NCBI RefSeq assembly: GCF_022682495.2
Contig: NC_071392.1
Coordinates: forward strand, 135,728,818-135,792,817
DNA length: 64,000 bases
Origin: Desmodus rotundus
Taxonomy: Eukaryota; Chordata; Mammalia; Chiroptera; Phyllostomidae
Direction of reading: 5' to 3'
Below the pieces are notes generated by a model. It made no database searches. It worked only from the letters and a program-made list of their open reading frames with translations, and had not been told where the DNA came from. Made by a program: the position numbers and the translations under genes. Below are positions 36,411 to 47,139 of this stretch, piece after piece (position 1 is the first letter of the stretch; the number at the start of each line of letters is the position of its first letter).

Positions 36411-37279
36411 ATCTGCCGGACAGTCTGAGGGACTCACTAGCCATCTCCTACGTGTGTCTCCCACGCACTCCCTCACTCCCTCCATTGTCAGGATTAAGCT
36501 AGGTTTTGTCCCTTCTTCAGGTGGCAGCGCCGCAGTTCTGTATCGGGTTTTGGCCTGTGCGAAAGCTGGACAGTAAGTTCGCTTGACGACGCAGTGGCCG
36601 TGCACAGGAGCAGGTTTCTGTCCAGAAGTGGCCGAAAAAAGCGTGCTTTACGTTTTGGGGTAAAAGCCACTCACCAAGACAAATGAGGCCTATTTCATAT
36701 TCTTTGGTACAGCTCCAAAGAACTAGACGACAGGGTCCTTAGAAAGCGGCGACCTTCATAGTCGCTTTTATTTCCCTTTTTTTCGGTCTCATTTTCTCTG
36801 ACTTGATGGAGACGAGCTGGCCTTAAGCTGTATACGTGACTGAACCACAGCAAGTTGAAGTGGTTGTTTTATTAAGCATCCAGCGGGGCATGTTGTTAAA
36901 ACTGTGTTTGGAAAGCATGCTTTGGCCGAACCGAAAATGTGTGCCGGCAACTGGGTTGGAGATGAGGGTCGTTTCTGAGATTGAATTGAGATGGTAGAGA
37001 GACTGAGGAATGTCAGGGTGATGAATAATGTGGGCCTTTGGTGATTTAGAATTCCTGCAACAGAGAAACGTGGGCCCTTGAAAGGAAATTTTCAAACTAA
37101 CAGTCCAGAAACTGTGCTAATTATGAACTTGATTTCATAAGTTCAGGAACTTAAAAAATAAGCAAGTAGAAGGACAGCATAATCCTGACAACATTTGCAA
37201 GATCCACACACGTTCTTATAAATGATAAATTAAGAGGGTCCTTACTACCAAGATCCAAATCTAAGATTTAATTTTCTTA

Positions 37280-37385
37280 CTAGTATAATTATTATCATAG
37301 TACTACCCTCTCATCCATTTGTGGTGACCATTAAATGAGGTAATGCATGTAAAACACTTACCAAATAGCCAGCTCACAGTGTTGT
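37280..37385 (+). repeat. MIR SINE fragment
   Basis: The MIR 3' part is seen in plus orientation: 'attattatcatagtac', 'accattaaatgaggtaatgcatgtaaaacactta'. It lies in NXT1 intron 1. Confidence 0.6.
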
Positions 37386-37480
37386 TGAGGCTTGATTTTA
37401 GGTTCCTGAAGGGAACAGAAAAACAAAGTCTTCATCTGTCCCTCGAGCTCCTCTTTCCTAGGACCATGCTCCCTCCCAGC

Positions 37481-37520
37481 TCCTTGACAGTTCTTGACAG
37501 TTCTTGACAGTTCTTGACAG
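37481..37520 (+). repeat. Tandem repeat, 10 bp x 4
   Basis: Four head-to-tail copies of ttcttgacag, the first with one change (tccttgacag), within NXT1 intron 1. The three perfect units suggest recent slippage. Confidence 0.9.
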
Positions 37521-38344
37521 GAGGCAGAGGTCTCCTCCTTTCTTAACCCTTAAAAGTACCTGACTCCTTCCCAGTCCAGTGTGGAATTTTTTTAATCTAT
37601 TTCATTAAAAAAGTTAAAATCTGTGAAATGAAAAATTTATTCAATATTTAATTTTGTAAGTCTAAACATACCCACTATTTTAGTAATGTTGTCTTCTGTT
37701 GGATTTTTCTGGTGAAATATTTTAATCATGCAAAAAAGAACAGAGAACTCTTAGTTGTATCATACCCTGGGGGAAAAAACAATAATATTTCTTTATGCTT
37801 TTGGACTTTTTAAAGTAAATGTGGCATCTCAGTTACAGTTGAAATTATTTTTTGCCACCCCTACTCTCTACTACCACCCCTCAGAATTTCTTCGATTCTA
37901 ACTTATCTTTCCATTGTGGCTTACAGGACTTACCAGGTGAGTATTTGTGCTTACAGATGCTGGGTGTTCTCCATTCTCATTCCCAGTCAACTGCCAAATT
38001 TCTTATAACTTATCATGAGGATTATGGCCATCATTTTGGTTCTGTCTTTGTGGCATTTGTTCTTCTACCCTCTTAAGAACCCTGCCTTAAAAAAAAAAAA
38101 AAAAACCTCCAATATCTGTGGAGTGAACTAATGCATGATATGCTGTCACAGACTGTCACGAGCATATGCCATCTGATTGGCCTTTATTAGGCCACTGTTG
38201 TCTTCAACAAGGTCCACTGTCTTTTTACCCAGGATAAATTTTCCTCACTTCTCTAGGGACAGGAACACCTGTTCCACACTTTTAGGAAAAAGTGGCCTTC
38301 CACGATCAAGTATGCTGTTTTATAAAATGAAATTTTTAACATTC

Positions 38345-38500
38345 ATAGTAATGGCTACCATTTTCTGAGCATGTAGGTATCAGGCTTTTCTAACTAAGTA
38401 CTTAGTATACAGTCTTATTTAATTCTCACTTTACAACTATGCCACAGGTGGTGGTAATCCTGTTTTAAGATGAAAAAACTGAGGTTTAATAAGATTAGGT
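38345..38500 (-). repeat. MIR SINE, minus orientation
   Basis: The inverse MIR blocks 'taccattttctgagcatg', 'cagtcttatttaattctcac' and 'ttttaagatgaaaaaactgagg' appear in order, upstream of the NXT1 splice acceptor. Confidence 0.55.
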
Positions 38501-38690
38501 GTCGGCAGCAATTTGAGACTAGAATCATCTCTTTATAGTATGTAATTGTTTTGCCACCAATAGAGAAGTTGTCAGGACAGAATGAAGGTTGGCGTTAATG
38601 TGGGTTCTTTATGACCTTCCTGCCCCACAGCCCCGGCTCCCTCAGGTGCAGGAAGCACCTGGAAGGAGGCCTCTTTCAGCAAAGCCAGAG

Positions 38691-39113
38691 ATGGCATCAG
38701 TGGACTTCAAGACCTACGTGGATCAGGCCTGCAGGGCTGCTGAGGAGTTTGTCAATGTCTACTACACCACCATGGATAAGCGGAGGCGTCTGCTGTCCCG
38801 CCTGTACATGGGCACAGCCACCCTGGTGTGGAACGGAAACGCTGTTTCAGGGCAAGAGTCCTTGAGTGAGTTTTTTGAAATGTTGCCTTCCAGTGAGTTC
38901 CAAATCAATGTGGTTGACTGCCAGCCTGTACATGATGAAGCCACTCCAAGCCAGACCACAGTCCTGGTTGTGATCTGTGGAACAGTGAAGTTTGAAGGCA
39001 ACAAACAACGGGACTTCAACCAGAACTTCCTCCTGACTGCCCAGGCTTCACCCAGTAATACAGTGTGGAAGATAGCAAGCGACTGCTTCCGATTCCAGGA
39101 CTGGGCCAGCTAG
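38691..39113 (+). CDS. NXT1: NXT1 (p15), NTF2-related export protein 1
   Basis: The 140-residue protein is recognisable as NXT1 along its full length and has the family's exact size. It is one NTF2-like fold (about residues 8-136). It forms a heterodimer with the NTF2-like domain of NXF1 (TAP), the general mRNA export receptor, and acts at the nuclear envelope and in the nucleoplasm. Key visible segments are '[20 protein letters not shown]' near the N-terminus, '[11 protein letters not shown]', 'LPSSEFQI', '[11 protein letters not shown]', and the C-terminal '[15 protein letters not shown]'. These match NXT1 rather than NXT2. The frame is open upstream to 38589, but that part begins in the intron, before the acceptor at 38629-38630. 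The ATG at 38691, with G at -3 and +4, is therefore the start. All coding sequence is in exon 2 and no lesion is seen. An unspliced retrocopy is unlikely because promoter, donor, acceptor and polyadenylation signal are all in place. Confidence 0.97.
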   Translation: MASVDFKTYVDQACRAAEEFVNVYYTTMDKRRRLLSRLYMGTATLVWNGNAVSGQESLSEFFEMLPSSEFQINVVDCQPVHDEATPSQTTVLVVICGTVKFEGNKQRDFNQNFLLTAQASPSNTVWKIASDCFRFQDWAS

Positions 39114-39357
39114 TAGAGGTGGAAAGGCCTCTGCTTCAGTCCCAGCTCTGGAGGGAAATGCAGATCTCAAAATGTGGGTACACAATTTCTTTTCTGTTGT
39201 TGTAAGATACACCACCCAGGCTGAACTCTGCATTTTTTTTCAGTCCAAGGAGCCCCTTTTGGAGTATACTTATTTGTCATAGTTGCCTTTTCATAGTAGT
39301 AAAATCTTATATTTTTCTACTTGTCCAGTAGACACCCTACTTCTGGAAATTCTGACA

Positions 39358-39363
39358 AATAAA
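39358..39363 (+). terminator. NXT1: NXT1 polyadenylation signal
   Basis: An AATAAA hexamer lies 245 bp after the NXT1 stop codon, followed within 40 bases by a T-rich stretch ('ttccttttctcttgcctg'). The 3' UTR is therefore short, and the mRNA would end near 39380. Confidence 0.75.
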
Positions 39364-39549
39364 ACAATAATACAAATGTTCCTTTTCTCTTGCCTGATGT
39401 ATTTGACCAGGTTTTAAGGAGAAGGTAAGTTAAAGGCAGTAAGCTTTGTAAAAGACACTTGCAGAATTATGAGGTCCAAGGCCAAGCACCTGCACCAGGC
39501 ACAGGTGTATACCCAGGTGTAGTGGAGCTGGGCTTCACAGCCATTTCCA

Positions 39550-39760
39550 CACTGTAATTCCTTGGGACATTTTGAAATTACCTTTGCTCAGGTCACACAT
39601 CCTAGACCAACTATCCTGAATGTCTGAGAGTAGGACTAGGCATTGGCATTTTTCAAAAGCACCTTAGGCGTCTTAATGTGTAGTTCACTTTAGAATACAT
39701 CAGAATCACCTAACGAAGGTGGCTGGGCCCTACTTTAAAACCTTAGCTGAGAGTTACATG
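39550..39760 (+). repeat. MER5/hAT-like remnants
   Basis: Segments such as 'ggcattggcatttttcaaaagcacc' and 'acatcagaatcacct' resemble the interior of MER5-type elements, possibly two copies. Ends are not defined. Confidence 0.4.
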
Positions 39761-42700
39761 AATGAGAACAGGTGAAATACTAAAGAGCTCATAACAGCTT
39801 TAAATGAAGCAGCTATATTAACTAATCTCTTATAAAGACAATGTGAAGAACCACTTTTATGAGGAAGAAGTACTGAGGTTGGGGTAGGGGAGGCATCAGA
39901 ATTAAAAGCTAGTTTTATTGACACTGAAGATCAACTCTATAATTGTATTTCTCCAATGTAAAAAAGGAATAGAAAACTAGAATGTTTCATCATCCTTTGA
40001 CCAATAGGTGAGATCTTGTGGCTACATGACTTCCCCAGTTAAATTTTCTTTGCTAGGTTTGGGGTAGGGTTGTGGGTTAGATTTTGGAAAGGGAAAATTG
40101 AGAAGGAAAAGAATACTGATGTGTACAGTGGCACAGATGAGATTTTCCTCCCAAAACCCTCCCCCTTCTCTGTCTCACAAAACATTGAGCTACTGAAACT
40201 CAATGTTTTGTGAGACAAAGTACCCACCTAAAAGAGAACTTCCCAGCTCAGTTTATAGCTATGTTTGACATTTGATCAAGTCCCAGCCAATAATGTAGAA
40301 ATGAAAGGGCTGGGCTTGTAGGAGAATCTTGCTTCAAAAGACATTTCCTCTGTCTTGCTGCCTAGAAGGCAGCAATGATGGCTGGACCACTGGTTTGTGT
40401 TGAGCTGGTGGGAGCCTAGGTCCCTGGTGATCATGTGAAACCACCAAAAAACCCTATCATTAAGCCATTACTGGCTCAGAGCCTATGTTACATAGTGTAG
40501 CAAAACCTGTTCCCAAGTGAGAAAAAAGGTTTGCAATGGGCGTACAGCGGGTATGCCCCAAAAGGGAATTTGTCTGCCAAGGCACTATGGGGAACCAAAG
40601 TAGGCACAGGTGCATTCCTTCCCTCAAAGAGTTTGTAATCAGGAGGTAAGATATTGAAATGGTAAATTCAGTATCAAAGACACATAAAGAGTGGTTCAGC
40701 TGGTCACATAGATGTGTGCATAGTAAAATGAGATAAGCAATTCAGCTGGGATCCTGGTAAAATATTGTACATACGAGACATGAGAGTAAGGTTCCAAACC
40801 AAGATGTAGAATTATCTGAAACCCTGGAGCACTGTCCTTCAGGAAGAAGGTGGAGTGGGGTGGGAACATTAGTGCAGAGATTGATTTGGAGGGAGATGCT
40901 GCTGGCCTTCAAATCTCAAAAAGTCCTCCTCTTTAAGGTACCAGGTGGAATGCCACCTCATTAACACAGGCCTGGATAGAGGGCACAAGTCCGTCAGGCT
41001 CTGAGAGAGCTTGACACGTACTCGGGTCTGAATCATTGGCCTGACAAGCTTCAAGACAACAGCTGTTGTCCCCATGGAGCAATAGATTTGGGAAATAAAA
41101 AGTACAGGTGGCATATTCTGAAGGGCGCTAGGGTAGACCTCTAGTGGCCCCCCAGTATCCATTCATCCCTCCTTCAGGAACAAGGGAAAAATGGGTTTTT
41201 GGTTCAGAAAGTACTCAGAAGAAAGACTAGCTTTCCTTCAACCACCTAGTTAGGGTAGCCCTGTGACTCTGGAGCGAGTGAGACACTTGAGGGAAGTCTT
41301 AAAAGATTGGGGCAGCCAATCTTCCGTCCCAACCTTCATACTGTTGTTTGGGAAGCAAGTGTGAGGACTGATGTTCTAACAGTTCTACAGGGCCAATGAG
41401 GCCCATTTTGTGGCCACATGAAAGGGATGGAGGAATGGAAAGCAGGCACTACTGGCCCTGTCAACCTCATGGGGCTCCTCTAGCTTCTCTCAGGGGAGCA
41501 AGAAATACAATTCCATTTTATTGAAGCCACTATTCAGGGATCTTTCTACATACAGCCAAACATAAGCAGTGACAAACTGGAGAAGGGTATGTGCAACAAA
41601 GGACAGGCCATATTTCCATAAAGGCACAAGAAAAGAATTCAAAAGGCAAAACACAAAAATACATATGGAAGAAAGGTAGGAAGGAAATGATGCATAAACT
41701 CAGTTTAATAGAATTAGTTAAGGTCTGTGAAGAACACTGGTGGGTTCCCCACATCCATCCCCCCCACCATTGCATAGCAGCCACCTAGGTGATAGCAGGA
41801 GGTACCACACCCCCATCAGACTGACAACAGCAAGGAAACCCTCAAATCCCTAGTGCTTATCAGGATGGGACCTCAGGGTGCCAGTGTCCATTGACTCATA
41901 AAGAGGGGAGGCAGGGTGTTTTGGGGAGAGATTTCCTGGGAGAAAGCCTTTCCCCTGCTCCAAGGTCCCTGTTCTATCTCCCCACAGGGAAGAGTAGCGA
42001 GGTGCCATCTCCCTTGCCTCTGGGAGAGAGGGAAGGGAATTCAACAGAACCTGCTGAGTTAAGAAGAGGCCTGGAGTGTACATGACCCCACTGAACACAG
42101 TACATAAAATGCAGATACCCTATTACTGTCTCTTAAGGAGAGGATGTCTCTGGATAGTAGAGACCACTGAGGCAAGGCTGGGAATACCTTGTTCCTTGAC
42201 TTCCCAAGAACATCAGGAGCCTTACCTGCTTGAGGCATAAGATGTATTAAAACTACTCTTGAAAAAACTGCCCAATGTAAATGTAGATGTAGTTTAGATA
42301 CAGACATGAAGACATCCAGCCATGCCACCCTCCGTTAGAGCCAAGGCCCTACTCCCTGCCTTTGTTTAGCCACCATCCTGCTTAGGGCTTCACAATTACT
42401 ATTTAGTTGTCATCTCCCAGCTCTGGGGAAGGTGAGCCAGATGATCACTGACTAGCATGAAGTGTATAAGGTGACCCTATTCCCAGAACACTCTGTCTTT
42501 TAACAGGAGAAGTGTGAGCAGAAAGGATAAAGCTTTAGACCTTAATCTCCTGCTTTAGGCTGAAAATGAGCTATTTCACTTTCTACCACGGTTTGCAGGT
42601 GTGAGAGTGTGCATGTGTGTGAATTCCTGTGCATGCAGCTCAGCCAAGGAACTCATCCCCTCCCATCCCACCACAGGAGTCCTCCCCTGAAACACCCCTC

Positions 42701-42971
42701 CAACCACCCCCAATCCCAAACACACAAAGCTGGCAACATTTCTATTGCATTTTTATTTTTCAGAATTTCAGAACTTAGGCCTTTTATAGGGCAAAGAAAA
42801 AAGAAGGTTACTAAGGGGTACTAAACATAACATCAGCAGATAGGCCGCTAGTATGCAGTGTGAACAGCAACTCCACCCTCCACAAGGAAACCGTGGCTTC
42901 CACATTAGAAACCACAGGGAGGGTGTCTGGTGCCCACCACCTCCCTCAACTGGCAGCAACCCTGCACAACC
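39761..42971. other. Unassigned interval downstream of NXT1
   Basis: No exon or named repeat could be supported, apart from the hairpin at 40171-40217. The minus frame 40869-41162 (97 codons) and plus/minus frames around 41530-42328 show no family features. I looked for a C2H2 zinc-finger gene in this interval and saw none. Confidence 0.4.
40171..40217. other. Perfect 19-bp inverted repeat (hairpin)
   Basis: The arms 40171-40189 and 40199-40217 are exact reverse complements, starting tgtctcacaa and ending tgtgagaca, separated by a 9-base loop. The arms are not part of a repeat family I recognise. Confidence 0.95.
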
Positions 42972-43347
42972 TCATTTCTGTGTGGTTGGACCCGGTAGCA
43001 GTTTCAAAATGAAGATCTGGTGGGAGTTGCATTGTAGATGGCCCTCATACTTCACTGTCTCACAGGGCACAATGAGGACCCTCATCTTGTCCATTTCTGG
43101 GTGCTTCACAGGCTGGCAATAGACTTGCTAACATAGAATGAGTTGGAAGCAGTAAGCTGAAAACCTCACCCGGAACTGTCTGCCTGGAGATGGGGCTTCC
43201 ATCCCACATCAGCATGGCCTCCTCCATCTCCAGCAGGGACAGCTTGTCCCTCTGCTCATCCATTCTGGTGCAGTAAACATTGACAAGCTTGGTGGCAGCC
43301 TTGCACACTGGCTTGTGGCATTTCTTGAAATACAATGAAAAGATCAT
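42972..43347 (-). pseudogene. NXT-like decayed copy, antisense to NXT1
   Basis: On the minus strand, an open piece (43347-43060) aligns from NXT1 residue about 5 onward. Over NXT1 residues 13-32 my hand alignment finds 11 of 20 positions identical ('VCKAATKLVNVYCTRMDEQR'). The 'LMWDGSPISRQ' segment matches '[11 protein letters not shown]'. Near 43120 the homology moves to another frame, which gives 'CQPVKHPEMDK', 'VLIVPCETVKYEG' and 'HQIFILKLLPG', then a stop at 42974-42972 before the C-terminal strand. An in-frame stop also lies just upstream of the second piece. It has lost about 20 C-terminal residues, is far more diverged than NXT1, and is intronless like the NXT1 coding exon. No A tail is seen, so an inverted local duplicate and an old retrocopy are both possible. 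Confidence 0.85.
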
Positions 43348-43485
43348 AATCTTGGATGCTAGACAAGGCAGCCTAGGAAAAGCTTCCCTTTAGGGATGTT
43401 ATAAACTGCAAGCCTGGAAGGAGCCTCAGATGGTATCTTCAAAGCCTGATCCTTATTTCCAGATGCACTCTAGACACCTTCTAGA

Positions 43486-43606
43486 GCAGTGCTTCTCTGG
43501 ACCATCACCTAGGCATTTGCCAAGAATTCAGGTTCTCAGGTCCCACCACCAACCAAACCAACCATCCATGAAAGTTCTGATGCTCAATAAGGATGAAGGA
43601 CCACTG
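43486..43606 (+). repeat. MER5-like hAT remnant
   Basis: It starts 'cagtgcttctctgg' and ends 'gaaggaccactg', the two inverted ends of MER5-type elements, with an internal deletion relative to the roughly 180-bp consensus length. Confidence 0.55.
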
Positions 43607-43691
43607 ATTTATTGGAACATCCACTCTTTTCTTTCACTAGGAGACTGTGATTTGTCAGAGAAGTGTGAAGGTTAAAATGGGCATTGCAGAG

Positions 43692-43922
43692 CCCTGGATG
43701 GTGTGGCTCAGTGTGTTGAGTGCCTACCTGCAAACCAAAAGGTCACCAGTTTGATTCCCAGTCAGGGCAAATGCTGGGGTTGCAGGACAGGTCCCTAGTT
43801 GGGGGCATGTGAGAAGTAGCCAACTGACGTTTCTCTCGCACATCAATGTCAATGTTTTTCTCTCCCTCTCTTTCTCTCTCCTTTCCCCTCTCTCTAAAAA
43901 TAAATTTTAAAAATCTTTTTAA
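43692..43922 (+). mobile_element. Ves SINE (bat tRNA-derived) with target duplication
   Basis: The head 'ccctggatggtgtggctcag' and the B-box-like 'gtttgattcccagtc' are followed by the Ves body and a CT-rich tail with 'ctctctaaaaataaa'. Perfect 18-bp direct repeats beginning aaaatgggcattgc flank it at 43674-43691 and 43923-43940. The perfect long duplication suggests a fairly recent insertion. Confidence 0.95.
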
Positions 43923-43944
43923 AAAATGGGCATTGCAGAGGCAC

Positions 43945-44065
43945 AAACAGGGCCCAAATTTCAGCTGCTGCTTAGCTTCTGCAAGCTTCAGTTTCCTCAT
44001 CTGTACAGCAGGGTAGTATTATCCCTGACATCAGTGTGTGTAGTATTTGTAGGACAGAGCCTGCT
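43945..44065 (+). repeat. MIR SINE fragment
   Basis: The core 'agcttcagtttcctcatctgtacagcaggg' and the following 'agtattatccctgacatc' match MIR in plus orientation. The Ves SINE target site lies at its left side. Confidence 0.6.
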
Positions 44066-45188
44066 ACATGGATCATGGTCAACAAAGATGAGCAGGATCA
44101 GTGTACACCTGCTGAGTTTGGAACTGACCACATTTAGAAGCTTCTTGATTTCTGGAATTTCCTGAATAATGAATCTGAGTGAAAATGGTCCACCAGCACC
44201 CCCTTAGTTTTTCTCACTGTCTGTTTCACAACCCTACCCCATTTCACTTCTACCAAAATGCTCTAAGTAACTCTGCTCTTCACCTCCTACCCTCCCCAGA
44301 CCCAGCTCCTATCCCTCCCATCTCTGCCCAGTCAGGGCCTTACTACTTCTCCCTCAGACTATCTAAGACTTCCCTCTGCTCCCTGCCCACCCCTCTGCTC
44401 TGCCTCTGTGGTTTCAATCAGACTGAAACCAAAGCCACAGTACGAAACCAACAGACCTCGTTCTGTTATAGCCTCCTAACTGCAGTTTCACCTGAGAGCT
44501 GACCTGTCTCAGAGACCTGGAAATAACCATAACCAGGAGAGAGTGAAAGACAGAAAAAGTGAGCCCCTCCCTTCCCCTTCTCCACACCATAATGTTACTG
44601 TCAGTATTTAGCTAGGAATGGGAAGCAAAGGGAACTAGATATTGAGCTTAATAAAACGGGGAGCACAAGCCTATTTGCTTCTCCAGGAAACTACAGGTTT
44701 CCACACTCCAGGGGCCCACAGCATTGCTCCACCAAGGGATTAACACTCTTTCCTTTCTCCCTCCAGTACTAGATTGTTGGGGGGCAAAGGGAGAGGTGCT
44801 TGACCAAAGAGGCCTGTCAGTCTAACTAGGGGGTATAAATCTATTCAAAGCCCATGAAAGCTTAGAAAGATGACTGCTTCTTCAGAAACGGCATCTGGTC
44901 CACCCCAAACCCAAACTAATATAGTCCCAGGAAACAAGTCTATCTCAGACCTGCACTTGTGCTGTGCGCACTCACATGTCCTCTCTCCATAGGCATATGG
45001 CCTTAGCAGTAATGTGCCCAGGGCCGCATGGTCTCCATACACAGGATCCAAGACAGAGCCTGAATATTGCAGCATAGCAATGGACTGCAGCGGGAAACAC
45101 AGGCTAAGCTCACGAGATGCTGGACTAGACACTGGCTTTTGTTTTGGCCTTGCTGAGGACAAGATGGGACCTTTTCCATGGCAAGATG
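44066..45188. other. Unassigned interval
   Basis: A pyrimidine-rich part near 44205-44500 might be an old L2-type fragment, but I cannot align it firmly. No gene is seen. Confidence 0.35.
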
Positions 45189-45995
45189 TGTGGTGGGACT
45201 CTGCCCGCAGAGCCCTGCGTCCGCCACAGATGAGAATAAGTCTACCAAGACATGATCTGCTTGGGGAGGAAAGGTAACCGATCTCTCAAAGGAGAAGGGC
45301 CAAGAGCCTTTTCCTCCATGGGCTTTTATTAGGTTCATTTTGCACAGGAATTCAGATAAAGCTCATCAATCATTGTCAGGCAGTAAGGGTCAAACAATAC
45401 ATAACTTATAGAGAACTTTGAGGGCTTATTCTGAGTTACGGTCAGTTAGTTAAAGGGCTATAAAACTTTGGAAGACAGACTCATTTCAGGCCTGGACCCT
45501 TATTATTTAAGCTGAGGGTATAAACAAAGCAGGTTTCACAGGATTGTATGCATTCTTTCTTAGGCCTGATTCCCCAGGGAATCTGCCCCTCCCAGCACAG
45601 GACTGCACTGCCCTCTGTTATTGTTTCAGGCTTAAGTCAAGCAGGGGAAGTAAGGCAGCCAAGAGATTAGGAGACTTCTTGCAGACAGAATGAGGACTCA
45701 GGCTATTTCAAAGCCAAGGGGCGAGGGTCTATCACCCCCTTTTTCTATAGCCCCCCGAGTACTTCCCTGTGGGCCTTTTTCATGACCATGCCTGTCTTAG
45801 GTTGTTCCTCCCTTGAGGAATCTTACCAGTCATTGGCTAACTGGCCAAGCTCAGGGCCAAGCAGGGTAAAGTGGGAAGAGATGGCACCCCTGCCAGGGAG
45901 ATAAGCTTTGTTTAATGGCTTATGGTCCTACCTCTGACTCAGCCTTAACCATGGGGGGTTACAGCTTCTGAAACCAGGCAGGGCAGTTCCCAACA
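45189..45995 (-). mobile_element. Solitary ERV LTR with perfect 6-bp duplication
   Basis: The 807-bp unit reads on the minus strand from tgttgggaac to ccaccaca, so it has TG...CA ends. It is flanked by aagatg at 45183-45188 and 45996-46001. An AATAAA is present on the minus strand in 'cctaataaaagccc' near 45330, placing R/U5 at the left. No internal retroviral sequence adjoins it, so it is a solo LTR left by recombination. A 6-bp duplication is usual for class II (beta-like) ERVs, although not exclusive to them. Short frames inside it are not genes. Confidence 0.85.
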
Positions 45996-46001
45996 AAGAT
46001 G

Positions 46002-47139
46002 GATGGAGATGAAACATTGAGAAGTCAGGAGGGGAACCCACTTAATTTTACAACATCAATAAAGTTCAGTAAAGAGCCACATCCTCCTGTACAGGTCTTA
46101 AGAAACTCTTTTCCTACAGACACCACAGGAACTCATTTTCCACCGATAATAAGTTTTATGGATTTGGGCGAAAATAAAAAAAAACCCGCACATGGATTAA
46201 CATCACTCCTCAGCACAATTATTTTTTTAAATAAACTTTAGAATTAGAATAATTTAAAATTTATAAAAAGTTGCAAAAATAAGAAAAATTGTAACCATTT
46301 CATCTATATTTGCCTTACAATTAATTTTCTAAATTGAGTTTATAAATTCATGTCCACTTTCATCTGTATTCACGGGCTGCAAATATAAATGCATCCACAT
46401 CATTTGTTTCAAGGTTCCATTGCTGGTATGAAGGCAATGGACAGGGAGGGATGAATAAACATTTAAAATTCAGTCTTTCACTTCCAACTTTGTGAAAACC
46501 TTTGTCTGAATGTCCTGTAATCTCAGGAATGATGGAGGTGGGGGCAGAACTTGGCCCTCAAACTGGATTCCTTTCCCATCCTTCCTGCCCCACTCCAGCT
46601 TAGGGTTCCCTCCTTGGCTCCAACCCTCACTGGGAAGGGCAGGGTTCTCTCCTAGGAAAGGGTGCAAAGCAAAAACCCCTGGTAGGTGCATCCTGGAGGC
46701 AGAGCACTGGGTGGATGGGAGAGATGAAGGGACTCCTCCAGGTGGGCATCTCTGCTGGGTAGTAGTATCTTCTCTGAGGATCCTAGTTGCTCTATCTGGG
46801 TGTGTCCAGGAGGAGTGGGCCCAGTGCCCAGTGTCTGGGTATCTGGTCATGGCCAGGGCTGATCATCCTGTAGAACCCTGCCTGCCATCTGTATACCCAG
46901 GCAGGTGGGAAGCAGGGACCCTTGGGCATGGGGTCTTATCCAGACCAAGAATGGCTGACAGGAGAGGGTCTGGTGGCCTGCCCTTCCTACCACATGGTTC
47001 TCCAGCCTCTCTCAAAGCCCCTCACAACTCCTGCAGTTGTTGCTCCAAGCTTAACTCCTCAGAGTGGCCTCCCCGACCCCTATTCAGAAAAAGTCTCTGG
47101 CTGCCCTGCCTCCAATTTTGCAGGCATCATTTTGCTTTT
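46002..47139. other. Unassigned interval
   Basis: The longest frames (46510-47178 plus, 222 codons; 46470-46850 minus, 126 codons) overlap on opposite strands. They show low-complexity Pro/Ser/Gly-rich translations, and the plus one runs into the poly-T of the next L1. I recognise no protein. Confidence 0.4.

Larger units (their letters stand above)
36404..38630 (+). other. NXT1: NXT1 intron 1
   Basis: The intron runs from the GT at 36404 to the AG at 38629-38630, preceded by a pyrimidine tract 'ttcctgccccacag'. Known NXT1 genes have a noncoding first exon and a single coding exon, which agrees. It contains two MIR pieces, an A run at about 38088-38105, and a short minisatellite. Confidence 0.6.

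Noticed and set aside
37481..37520. CRISPR-like repeats
   Set aside because: Units are contiguous, 10 bp, without spacers, in a mammalian intron.
38589..38690. In-frame ATG upstream of NXT1 adding 34 residues
   Set aside because: It begins before the splice acceptor at 38629-38630, so the codons would be intronic. The family length is 140 residues, which fits the ATG at 38691.
40869..41162. 97-codon minus-strand frame downstream of NXT1 as a coding exon
   Set aside because: No matching family, no zinc-finger pattern, and no clear splice sites at its edges.
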